DNA of 64,000 nt, from NCBI GenBank assembly GCA_963930655.1, contig OZ005611.1:6703501-6767500 (forward strand). The letters run 5' to 3'. Shown here piece by piece: positions 47,630 to 58,122 of this stretch. Positions within the stretch are counted from its first letter, which is position 1; the number at the start of each line of letters is the position of its first letter. Source of the stretch: Myrica gale (lineage: Eukaryota > Streptophyta > Magnoliopsida > Fagales > Myricaceae). The notes under the pieces were generated by a model. It was not told the origin of the DNA. It was given only the letters and a program-made list of their open reading frames with translations, and did not search any database. The translations under genes and the position numbers were made by a program.

Positions 47630-48565
47630 TCACAGTCCCAATCTTAAATCCAAAGTCAATCCTGAAGAAGCGTAAGAAGAGGAGGAACCATCTTCTATTG
47701 GGGCAGGCATATTCAAGTCCAACCCAGAACCTTCCTTTGTTCCACAAGGGCTGACCCATTGTTGGCTAAGCATTAATGGGTCATCTCCTTTCTCCCAATG
47801 GCACCTCTTATGCCCACCCAAAGCTTGCCCACTTGAAAACACTCTTAAACAAATGCTGCACTTATGCCCTGACCCCAAAGCCATCAATACCTTATCCTCA
47901 ATTCTATCCCTCTCATCACAACCATTATGCTCCTCAACCTGATCAGAATCGCTTCTCGTTATGGCGAAGCACCCTTTCACATTCTTGTGACTAGCCCTGT
48001 GCCCTCCCAACGCCTGGTGCGACCCAAACACCTTCTTGCAACTAGAACACTCAAACCGGCAACTCGCCTCGTCAGCAGCCTCCTCCCGAACAAACCCTTC
48101 AGATTCTTGAACCTCTTGATTATAACTAATAGTAACACTCTTACTCTTAACCGCGTCGTCGTTTCCCCCATTGGCCATCATCAACAAACATGCTGCAACT
48201 TCGTGATCCTCTTCACTCATTATCCCCAGCTCTTCCCAAACACTCACTGGCGGAGAGACCGGTCTACGCATATTCGGCGGGGGGTTAATCCCACGCCACT
48301 GGCGTTCCGGGTGGCACCTCATGTGCCCGAACAAGGCCTTCCACGACCAGAACTTCTTCCCGCACTCGCTGCACGGCCGCGTGATCTTGGGAGCACTTGG
48401 GTCGGGTTTCTTCCCGTGTTTCGGCTTCGAAACTATGCCATCCGAACTCGAGGCCATCATCTCCTCGATTCTCATTAGTTTCGACCGCTTCTTCCTGCAG
48501 GATTTCTCGTCCGGAGGAAGAGGCGAAGATGGTAAATAGAGATCGGAGTCAGTGATGGTCGTCAT
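47630..48565 (-). CDS. Three-finger C2H2 transcriptional repressor, ZAT/DAZ type, intronless
   Basis: 311-residue nuclear zinc-finger protein in one exon, usual for plant C1-type C2H2 genes. A basic stretch near the N-terminus (KSCRKKRSKL, 21-30) could be a nuclear signal. Finger 1 (C65, C68, H81, H85) has FWSWKALFGH in place of the usual QALGGH and is followed by RCHPERQWRGINPPP. Finger 2 (C173, C176, H189, H193) and finger 3 (C236, C239, H252, H256) carry the plant QALGGH helix. Two EAR-type repression motifs lie at the C-terminus: DLNMP at 283-287 and LDLRLGL at 305-311. The unusual first finger and the position beside NLP and DSK2 fit the Arabidopsis DAZ1/DAZ2-ZAT group, which acts in the male germline; that role is inferred, not shown here. 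Open and apparently functional. Confidence 0.93.
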   Translation of the reverse strand: MTTITDSDLYLPSSPLPPDEKSCRKKRSKLMRIEEMMASSSDGIVSKPKHGKKPDPSAPKITRPCSECGKKFWSWKALFGHMRCHPERQWRGINPPPNMRRPVSPPVSVWEELGIMSEEDHEVAACLLMMANGGNDDAVKSKSVTISYNQEVQESEGFVREEAADEASCRFECSSCKKVFGSHQALGGHRASHKNVKGCFAITRSDSDQVEEHNGCDERDRIEDKVLMALGSGHKCSICLRVFSSGQALGGHKRCHWEKGDDPLMLSQQWVSPCGTKEGSGLDLNMPAPIEDGSSSSYASSGLTLDLRLGL

Positions 48566-49746
48566 CGTTGAGATTTTTGCTGCTAGATTGAAAGGGAGAC
48601 AAAGGGGGAAAAAGTGTAGACGTGCTGCAAGCGTTGTATAAGTAGGATTGGGCGGGCGGTTACTGTAAGCTTTGCGAGAGAACGAGAGGGGACACTTCGA
48701 ATATGGCGGTTATTTTCAGTTGGGGGAGATAGTGGTGGAGGTTATTCGTGCCGAGTCTAAATTACTGGGATGCCCTAGTGTACACGACGTACACGACATA
48801 TGAGGTGGGTATAAGCAGGGTTGAAATAGTAAATTAAAACGTTAACTTGGGCAAAGGAAGTTTAATTCCGTACGGAACCAAACCCCAGTACCTGGAACAC
48901 TTGAAACGTGGTCACTATCAGTCAATGAAGTTTCCGCAAATGCCCCCCACTGTTTTTACGCAAAATTGCCATATTCATATCTCACTACGAATTTTTAAGC
49001 AAAATATCTGTTTAAATGAATGCTTTTTCATGGTAAAAAATTTGTGAATAAATCCTCTTGCATTCCTTTGATGGGGTTTGGGAAGATTCAAGAAAGCAAT
49101 GACAGGTAACAGGACAGAGGGTCAGTTTCCAGTCCAGGGAAGCTGATTTGCAGTCATAAACCAAAACAGAGGTGCTGGCTGCTTCTCCACATTGCTGTTT
49201 TACCCAAATGCAGGCCACTCTGTAAACACAGTCTTCAAAGAATAGAACAAAAAAGAGTACAAAAGAAACAAAGAAGAAAGACTTTTTTGGCGCATTATAG
49301 CCAGCACAGTCCCAACTTCAGCAAATTATCATTTGGATTAATAAGCCTCTCAAGACAACTTTACAGTGGATAGGAAAAAGATACCAGCAATCGCTTACAC
49401 TCGAACTGTTTTAGATTACATTAATCTACAAATTAATATTAAGGCATATAGACAATGCCTAGTGGGAAAGGAAGCAATGCATCCAAGTTGAAACAGGTCT
49501 TTTTCTGTCCTCTCTCTCTCAACAGTTGACATAGTAACAATTTGATATTTTCAACAGCATCTGACTGCAACACACGGAAAATTACAAAGGCAGTCAGAAT
49601 ATTATGGCGAGTACCAATCAAACAAGCAGGAGGACGACGACGACAGTAGAAAGGCCAGGGAAATAAAAAGTAAGCACAGTTGTGTGCATTCTACAGTCTT
49701 TATCAACACACCATGAAAGGAACACTATGATGCTCATCATGTCCTC
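48566..49746. other. Upstream region of the C2H2 gene and 3' UTR of the next gene
   Basis: No gene. 48566-48680 is the 5' leader side of the C2H2 gene; a TTATACAAC word on the minus strand near 48635 could be a TATA element. The right part should carry the 3' UTR of the gene ending at 49747. Confidence 0.45.
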
Positions 49747-51399
49747 TCACTTCTCTAACCGATCTTGATGAGTTGAGGGAGCTTTGAAATCCTTCATAGA
49801 TTTTCCCAGGACATTCAAAGCCGCAACCCGCTGTAACTCTTTCACTGTAACAGTGGGAAAAACAGATGAGAATGGAACAGAAGGGCTTCATATTGTCTCT
49901 GAATATTCAGAGACCACATTGGGTAGTTAAGGCAAGTAAAATAAAAGTGTCAGCAACAGAATGCTACATTCAACAGGGAGATAATAGAACAAGCGAGAAT
50001 ATATGTGGACATTGCTATCTAAAACCACTACTCGGTTGTCATAAACTGCTGCCACAAAAAGAAAAAGGTAAGGCTACACACTACGATACATACAATACCC
50101 ATTTGACATGGATAGATACGATGTTTAGGAGAAAACATGATAAAGTTTTACTTAACCCAATAGAGCATAATAAAATCAACAGCCATAAAAGACGTCGGCT
50201 GATGGTTCCACACACTATCAATAGTTTTGATAGCACCCGGCAAAAAATATCTTCATCTGACAAATCATCAGCATTGGCAGAAGAAGCAGTGGGAGATATT
50301 CCACAGTAAAATGGAAGGCATACCGAGTGCATACGAGTTCACCAAAGTAATTATTCCCTTTACAATTTAAACAAGGAAATGATACGTAAACCAGAACAAT
50401 TATCAGATTATCCATCTAGACAAAGATGAATGCAAGCGAATAAGCCATTCCCAAAATACCCTGTCCAATTTATGAAAGATTCCGTTAAAATTGTTGAAAA
50501 AAAGGCAGTAAAAGCGACAATTTCATATCACCTTCCTCTAGTGAAAGCTGAATCGATCTCTTTTCCAACTCAATAGCATGTCTACTGAGCTCAACTGAAG
50601 AGAGTGAGCGAAGCACTAAGAATCACATAAATCAAAGGGAAAAAGATCCATTAGAACTTAAGTAGTGGAGAATAAAGCATGTTAAAGAGACTTCTTTGAA
50701 ATAGGAGGGCATACTCTGGAGATAATCCTCTTGATCTGCTTGGTCTATTTTTCTTAATACCATCTGCAGTTCATGAGATCGCTCTTCCCTCCGTAGATTT
50801 TTTGATCCCTTTGAATTACTCAAGGGAAGGACAGCAGAAGCAACATGATGATTATTAGATTCTAACATCATACCAGGCTTTCCAAGAGAACGAGAAACTG
50901 AAGGTTTTCCAAATGAACTAATTGAAGCTGCCATCGGAAAAGGTGCAAATGCTGGAAAACAAGAGACCATTGGCTCCTTCATCTGGGAACTGGGTTGGGA
51001 AGTAGCTTGCCTTGACTGCAGGCAGTCCACATTGATGCTTGTGATATCACTAGTGCTGTTCTTGCCTAATTCTGCATCTGATTTTCTACGGACATAGACA
51101 AGATGCCCAATTGCAGCATTGCTGCTTGGAGATTGATGGTGAGGGGGGCTCTCAGGGCACTCAAGTGAGGGGCGCTTGGCGCCAGAAACTTTAATGGCAT
51201 CACTGATCGGACCTCTATCCTTCAAAAGAGAAGAATTTCCAGTAGGGTTGGGAACCACAATTCTATTACCATGCTGTGAATCTCTCAAAGCTGTCTTCTT
51301 TACAGAAACAGGCAGTTGCTTATCACAAGTAGGCAAGTCATTTTCGGTACTTCCCATACCATATTCATTGAATATAGAGTCTACTGTTTGTTGAACCAT
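49747..51399 (-). CDS. Plant-specific protein of unknown function (conserved C-terminal helix region)
   Basis: Coding exons in reading order: 51399-50692, 50615-50532, 49844-49747; about 296 residues. The N-terminal two thirds are Ser/Pro/Asn-rich and look disordered (ESPPHHQSPSSN, GHLVYVRRKSD). The C-terminal part is charged and helical: ELQMVLRKIDQADQEDYLQS, SMPSYFKE, LRSLSSVELSRHAIELEKRS, KELQRVAALNVLGKS. I recognise this as a conserved plant family without a known activity. The start ATG follows an acceptor (GCGCACAG|ATG), so exon 1 (54192 upwards) is untranslated. The last junction is clean (GAAG|gtgata, phase 1). The first coding junction is not: GAA|GTCTCT is phase 0 while the next exon needs phase 1. 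One extra G would give AAG|GTCTCT and restore the frame. Confidence 0.78.
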
Positions 51400-51812
51400 C
51401 TGTGCGCAAAATTAACAAGAAATACACAGTTAGCAAGTTGCGCCCAAAATAGTTGTGCACAAAATTAATCACCGGAAGTAGCTTATACAGAATACAGGAC
51501 GAATTGAATGGAAACACATATATGTCCTTGGTATTAGTCCTAGTGTAAATGAGTATCAACCGGCACATATGGCACTCTAACAAGGCTCGACAGATGAAGA
51601 TATCTCACTAGTAAACTCTTGCCTTCTATTTAGGATATCAGTACACTACCATATCTGAAACCAAAATATGTAAATAACGACAACCTTAGAAACAAAAAGA
51701 TGCATCTAACTGCATTTTAGCACATTTAACAACATAAGAAACAGAAAGATACAGAACAAAACAAGTTGAAAAGGAAAAAGCTGCAGAAGCGACTAAAGCA
51801 CTTGTTTCTTAG

Positions 51813-52525
51813 CAGTGGTGGAGACAAGAGGGCTGGTGCCCCCCCCCCCCCCCCCCCACCCACACACACACACCAAAAACTGAAAAAATGAGCTAAGCCA
51901 TTTACATTGCTGCCCCAAAAAAATAAAAAATTGCCAAGTAATTTACAATCCCGCCCCCCTAGATTTTGTTGTCTAAAATCTGGTCCATGCTAAAAATTCA
52001 ACCATTGTTTTTTTAACTTCCCAATTTAGATATTTAGGAAAAAAAAAATCCCAGTTTAGATTGTGTTTGGGGTCTCAAACTATTCACAAAGCATATAAGT
52101 TACATGTGTCTTTTTTAGCTATTTGTTTTCTTTTAAAAAAATACCAACTTCTCAAAATTTTTTGCAACTTTACACATTTGCTGTTCTACTCGTCACCAAA
52201 TCTGCAATGCCAATCAATAGTCAAAGAGTAAAAAATAAAATCACTCAATAAAGTGCTATATCCTTTTTCTACCAATATAATTTTCACTATAATCAATATA
52301 TTTATGTATTATTTAATTTCTATCAGCCTCGGCATTATGATGTTGATACAAGAATAAATTTTTTTTATGGATTTATGTATTGATGAATTTGTTTCCTATA
52401 CTTGTGATTAACAAAACTGGTACTATACTGGATAGAAATTGAATTGCACTGAGTTTCGTCATAATTTTTTCCATCTTAACTCGCCCCCCCCCCCCCCCAA
52501 GAAAAAATTCCTGGATCCACCAATG
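51813..52525. mobile_element. Non-autonomous hAT element with poly-C runs, in an intron
   Basis: A 713-bp insertion in the first intron of the unknown-function gene. The left terminus is CAGTGGTGGAGACAAG; the complement of the right terminus is CATTGGTGGATCCAGGAATT. These relate to the hAT at 29813 (CAGTGGCGGAGCCAGGATTT). Flanks TTTCTTAG (51805-51812) and TTTCTGAG (52526-52533) match at 7 of 8 positions. It carries C runs of about 19 (51839-51857) and 15 (52484-52498) bases and no transposase. Confidence 0.8.
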
Positions 52526-54191
52526 TTTCTGAGTTTCTTTAATGGCAAGTGTTCTGGGGAAAATAGAACATGTAGAACTAGGTACACATAACGTGATCAA
52601 GTTCTATTAAGACAGAAAAACATATATAATATATTTCAACTTTGAAGCTTATGTTCCAATGTTCCAGGGGCAGAAATGCTTTAAACATGAGTCCAAGCCT
52701 GACACATGAGATTTACACCCTACAGACCTAAGGTCCAAGATTTACAGATAGCCAATTCATTGTCTTCAAGCGTCTCTTGAAGCAACCCTAGATAAAGATG
52801 GTGATTGTTCACACGTCATGGAGCAACGGTGTTCAGCCCAGATTGGTCACAGAAAATAGAAAATAATGGTAAGCATCGCCTTCTAGACCATTTGGAATTT
52901 TGACTAAAAAATTATGAATGTTCTGATGAAACTAAACCTATTTCCAATTAGCAACAACTCTCAATTGACCAACTTCCATTCATCAGAGCAGATGGAAACC
53001 GATATAATCCTCAATGGAAACTGGGCACATCTGGAACTGCAATTTCTGCTTAATTTCCAACACAGGTCATACTGACTGGGCGTACTTACTAATTAAAAGC
53101 AACCAGAAATAGTAACTAAAAGAAGCAACCAGCAAAATATTGTTTGAGGTGGACAGCTATTTAAGACTATTTGCACAATAATATCTCATAGCTTTGCTGT
53201 ATAATAATTAATATAATAGAAGTTTCAGGTAGATAATATGTAGAAGTTTCATTAATTGTAATACTGCCAATTGAACCTGTTACCCTGCCTGATTAACCTG
53301 TGCATATTACTATCTCGAGCAGCATCGTACTTGAAGCAAGGAAAAACAGTCGATTAACTTTGCCGCATTGACATATCTATGAATTTCTTCTTAACATTTC
53401 AACTGGCTAATTATGTACTTCGAACATCTAAAAGACTAACTACAATTACACATGCGGCATTCCACACAATCAAGGTAATTGTACCCGTAAGCTATTAAGT
53501 GTTTCCAAACAAAATCCAGGCATGAGGGAGGAGAATTAAGGAAACAAAGTAACTGGCATCAGCTAAGTATGCACCAACAGAGAAACTATTTGAGGAACTT
53601 TTGTGTCCTTTTTGTTCTCCTGGCGTGCACATTAACTTCTATGTAATAGAATGGAAATGCAGCACAATATCTTACACGAATCCACACAAAAAAATTAAAA
53701 AAATTCCACTCAACTAATTGGAAACAAAGTAGCACCTGACAATTGGACCGTTATACTCCCCATCCCCCAATGCATAACTATTTTCAGGGAAGCACCAATT
53801 AAAGGACTTATAACATTGTCCGCAAATTTTCACCAGTCACGCATACCTCACTTCTCCTTGATCTTTCAGCAAGTTCCAGACAAAAATGCAGAGAAGAGAA
53901 TACCCGCATTAAGCACACTTTTTACCACATTACATCCAATTAGGGAACAAGGGTTCCCTTAAAATCAAGAATAAACAAGGCCCTTTGAAATCAATTTGCA
54001 AAAAGAACTTCCCACACGCAAATTCACTTGCAATCACGATATCTAATAATTTTCCACAAAAACCCCTAAAAATGCGTACCAACAAAATGGAACAAGAATC
54101 AAACAGAGTAAAGCTACACCAGAGCGAAAGACTGGGATTGAAGAATATTTCGAATCAAAGCAGAGAGGGAGGAGCATTGTTATTACCTTAC

Positions 54192-54285
54192 CTCATTGGA
54201 AGCGCCTCTGTGAAGAGAAATAGAAGAGCAGGTTCCAAAGCTGGTAGCTTTCGCTCTAAGTCTCTAACTATATATATAGGTATTT
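54192..54285 (-). promoter_or_regulatory. Untranslated first exon and TATA box of the unknown-function gene
   Basis: On the minus strand a clear donor ATGAG|GTAAGG lies at 54192/54191, and about 80 bases upstream is CTATATATATAG (about 54271-54283), a good TATA box with a start expected near 54250. The exon ends in ATGAG, so splicing to the coding exon creates a seven-codon upstream frame that overlaps the main ATG. The first intron (51400-54191) is 2.8 kb. Confidence 0.6.
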
Positions 54286-54512
54286 ATCGTTTAGCCCCTT
54301 GGTTTGTACTTTATTTTTTTGAAGTTTGAGATTGTACCCGACGTTCCCAAGTATATGACAAATTTCCTCGAAGTTTTGTGATATGCACCTTGAACCCTAA
54401 ATTTATGAAAAAGTGTCAAACTTTACCCATCAACGTTTGATGCGATGTGACCTATCGAGGAAGGGGTTCAATGCTCTTTAAATGATGCCTTTTGACGGTT
54501 CGAAAAATCGAA

Positions 54513-54710
54513 TGCTACATTTGTTTCATGTTTCAAAACATTTTCTCCTCACTTTTTCATCAATTTCAATACATTTTCACCAATCTCAATAATTTTTTAC
54601 AAATTCCAACAACTTTTAACACACTTTTCATCAATATCAAGAAAATCTACACTACTTTCAAAAAAACACAAACACAAAAACATATCTCAAAACATAAACC
54701 AAACATAGCC
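54513..54710. mobile_element. Short MITE upstream of the unknown-function gene
   Basis: A 198-bp AT-rich segment with the left end TGCTACATTTGTTTCATGTT and right-end complement GGCTATGTTTGGTTTATGTT. GAA occurs on both sides (54510-54512, 54711-54713). The ends resemble those of the element at 5493-5882. It lies some 260 bp upstream of the predicted transcription start. Confidence 0.45.
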
Positions 54711-54970
54711 GAAGGCTTGCAGAATGTATCTTCGTAAATATTACCGTTCAATTTTGTCTACGAGTTGTAGTAGTTAGGCATATTCAAATACAGAATACAT
54801 CTACTCAATATCTCTGAGCAAAAATATCAATATACAGAGAGAGAGAAATTCCCCAAAAAAGAAAAGAAAAAACCCCACTGGCTTTTCTCCTTTTATTCTC
54901 TTATTTTCAATTAATAACTTCATAAATTATCTCCCACAACGGAGCAAAGCCAACTACCCACGTGGGAAAT

Positions 54971-55830
54971 TGTTAGTGCATTTTTGTATTGACATAATTC
55001 CTTGTCAAAATATTCGTGATCGAGTTGTAAGTTTGATTCCCACATTTGTTCAAGAGTTATAGTTGATGGTCTATCCAAAGTCTTTATCACATTCAACCAA
55101 CGTTTGACAAGCGCTCGAGCCCTTAATTATAATTTCAGACAGAAACATAGCGTTCGACCGACTTTTGATGAATTTCTAAAATTACTCAATTTTTGGACTT
55201 TTCTTATGAAACCAAGAGAAACCCTACTAGGTTTCGTGGGAGGTCATCCTAAAGATTATTGAGGCTTCCATCGAGCATACTTGTGCCTCCTTCATTGAGA
55301 GAAAAACCCTAGAAGATTTGTGCTTCAAGATTTATTAGTTTTTCTCTATTCTTCCATCAAATATATTTGTAACATTCATGGTGTTAAAGGCGTGTTGGAG
55401 AACAAGAGTGTTCGGTAAAGAATCCATAAGAAGAACCTCAAAGGTCTGAAGAGAATGCCGCACGGAGCGAGTCTAAGCAGTGAGGCTTAGATTATTACAT
55501 CAAGATTGTCAAAGTCAAGCAACTGGGGTTGTCCGTATCTGAATCACTGTTTGTAAGGTTTTCTTCTTAGTGACTTCTAGGTGGCTGCTAGCCTGGAGTG
55601 GTTTTTCCTTTGAATGACGTTTCAAAGGTTTTCCACTTCGTCACCAAATTCTTATCTCTTTGTGTGATTGAATTTTATTTAATTTTTTGCTGTCTATTTG
55701 TTGATTGAATTGATTATTATGCATATCTAGGATGAACAATTTTAGAACATGTTTTAAAATTGTTATTGATTTGTTAATTAGAGGGAAAACACATATTCAC
55801 CCCCTCTAAGTGTTGTTGTTAGGGTCTAAA
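54971..55830. mobile_element. Candidate LTR relic (copia-like)
   Basis: Starts TGTTAGTGCATTTTTG. It contains GCGCTCGAGCCC and GCGTTCGACC words and ends with GGGAAAACACATATTCACCC near 55783-55802, a sequence style I associate with SIRE/Maximus-type copia LTR ends. No internal coding region and no clear 5-bp duplication were found, so borders are approximate and the class is uncertain. Confidence 0.35.
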
Positions 55831-56186
55831 ATGATTTTTTCAGAAAAAGAAAAAGAGAAAAAAAATAGCTTCAAAAGTTAACCACCACTAACCTGCTTTA
55901 ATGTTCGATTCAAAAAATATATATAGAATTTTTAAGTTTTTTATAGAATTGTAAATATTCACATAGGTTGAAGTTTTATAAATTTTTATGTAAAAATTAG
56001 TGAAAAGTTTTTAAAATATTTAATTTTTATTTGAGTTTGTAAAAAAGTGTAGAGATGATTTGATATAATTTTTAATAAAAAAATATTGAAAATTAGTGAA
56101 AAATATAGAGAGAGAATATTTGTTGAAATTCTTTTTTAAAAAAACTATTAAATTTTGTGAGAAGATTTGTTGAAGTTTGTGTTAAA

Positions 56187-57504
56187 GGCTTAATGCTAAT
56201 ACGGTTCTATGGTTTAAATTTTTCCCAAAAAAATCTCTGTACTTCAACTTGGATGATTTTGGTTCTTGTATTTTATATACTTCTTTTAAAAAAAAGCCCC
56301 TCTGTCAGTATGGTCCCAACACTTTAATGTTTTCTATCGACGTGCCTAACAGATGTCCATATACACCTAATCACGAACTGACACATGGACACGCACGATC
56401 TCTTTCCTAATAAGCGTCGTGTCAGCAGCCACGTATGGGTTCCACGTTGACATAAGTGATACGTTGTGTTTTGGCCTTTCAAAGTCATCTCCTTCGGGGT
56501 TTCTTAAGTCAATCTACCTTTTGAACTCCTCTTCTTTAGCCACAATCTTAAACTTCTCACTTCATTGTTGCTGCATCAGAGCGAAACTCAATCAAACATC
56601 ATTGTTTAATCACACCAACACCACACCACCTTAAACTCGTAAGCTAAAATACAATTCCTCCTTCAACAATAAAGATCCTCCTCACACCTTAAAGTTTACC
56701 TTGTTCCATAATTCAGTGTGGTTTTTGCAGAATCCCGCAACAATAACACCTTTCTTCTCCCCTTCTCTGTACTCGTTACAAATATCCTCCTTCAATCCCA
56801 TCATCATTGACATCTCCACCACCAGCATCATCCTTATTTCCTTCTTTACTAATATTCAGAAGAGATTGATTGATATTGTTTGCAATTGGGACTTTTTCTT
56901 TTCTGCTTCTCTCTTCCTCGAAACTCAGACCTTGCTTGAATTCGACATTGAGATCAAAACCCTTTTCTTTGCAGGCAAGCAATAGGTGGTCACAACACCA
57001 GTGGTAGCAACAGGCTCATGGAAAAAAAGGTGGATCTCGTGACTCCTTTCGTTTCTTGGCAGGAAGGCGGGAGGAGGACACAACTATGTCTCTATCTTAT
57101 TGCTACTTTTCTTGTTGCACGAGTGTGAACCTATTGAGAGAAGAACTTTAAGTTAGGTTGCACAGAGGTCAAGGTTGAGCCTGAGGTTGCAAAGAAGATG
57201 AGAATGGAACAAAAGGGTTGAGGTTGGGCTTCTGGGTTCTGTGAGTTGGTATGTGGGAAGAGAAGATGCGAGATGGGAAAGGTTGAGCCTGAGGTTGCAA
57301 AGAGGTCGGGGATTACTTATGTCAACGTGAAACCCATACATGTCAGCTGACATGACGCTTGTTAGGAGATAGATAATACATGTCCACACGTCAATTCGTA
57401 ATTGAGTGTATGTGGACCTTCGTGAGACGCATCAACAAAAAACGTTAAAATGGTAGGACCATACTGACGAAAGATTTTTTTGTAACCTAATTAGCATTTA
57501 AGCC
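56187..57504. mobile_element. Mutator-like element with long terminal inverted repeats, possibly carrying captured DNA
   Basis: The left arm (about 56187-56465) and right arm (about 57305-57504) are inverted copies: both start GGCTTAA(A)TGCTAAT and share CAGTATGGTCC and CACGTTGACATAAGT, with a 60-bp difference in length. TTAAA flanks both sides (56182-56186 and 57505-57509); a full 9-bp duplication is not clear. The interior, about 840 bp, has no transposase. On the minus strand it has a 68-codon frame (KGFDLNVEFKQGL near its start) that might be a captured gene piece. No product is claimed. Confidence 0.6.
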
Positions 57505-58122
57505 TTAAAAAAAAATATGTGCGCGTAAAAAACTTCTAAGATTTTGGACATTTTGTGATTTTTTTTTGTATTCATTGTATCTGAGCGAACCAAGTACATT
57601 ATTAGCTATCGGTCAGATTTATCATGATTCCATCCTCCACTAACTCATATGACGAGCTAAAGACAACTTCCATGTTTCAAGGCCAGGGTTCAGGCAGCGT
57701 TCTAAAATCAGTTTTGCTTTCCCTATTCATTTACATACTGAAATCCAAGAGGGTTTTATAAGCACATAGGGTTTTGCAAGAGCTCGCACACACAAACTCA
57801 TCAAATTAACATGATGATTGGGAGCTGAGAAAAAATAATAATATCTGATTGGAACAGTCTCATAAGAACAGCTTAAATACTGTGTTGCATGTACATTAGA
57901 GAATAGAGACAGGCAGAAAGGTTATCAAAATAAACCGGTAATGCACATAACCCACAAGCTCACGGCTCTATCCAGCGTGTCCTCGCTTATTAACACGCCC
58001 AAAATGGAATATTCGTCTGGACATTGCATGCCTTTAGGAGACACTCACCCAAATTAACTATTCGTACAAGTTCAAATGACTGTTCCCTGAGTAACTATGA
58101 AAAAAGTAAAAACCGAATCAAG
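57505..58122. other. 3' flank of the DSK2 gene
   Basis: No coding frame. Bases nearest 58123 should be the 3' UTR of the minus-strand ubiquilin gene. Confidence 0.5.

Noticed and set aside
47776..48539. Several + strand frames up to 183 codons
   Set aside because: Shadows of the minus-strand C2H2 gene.
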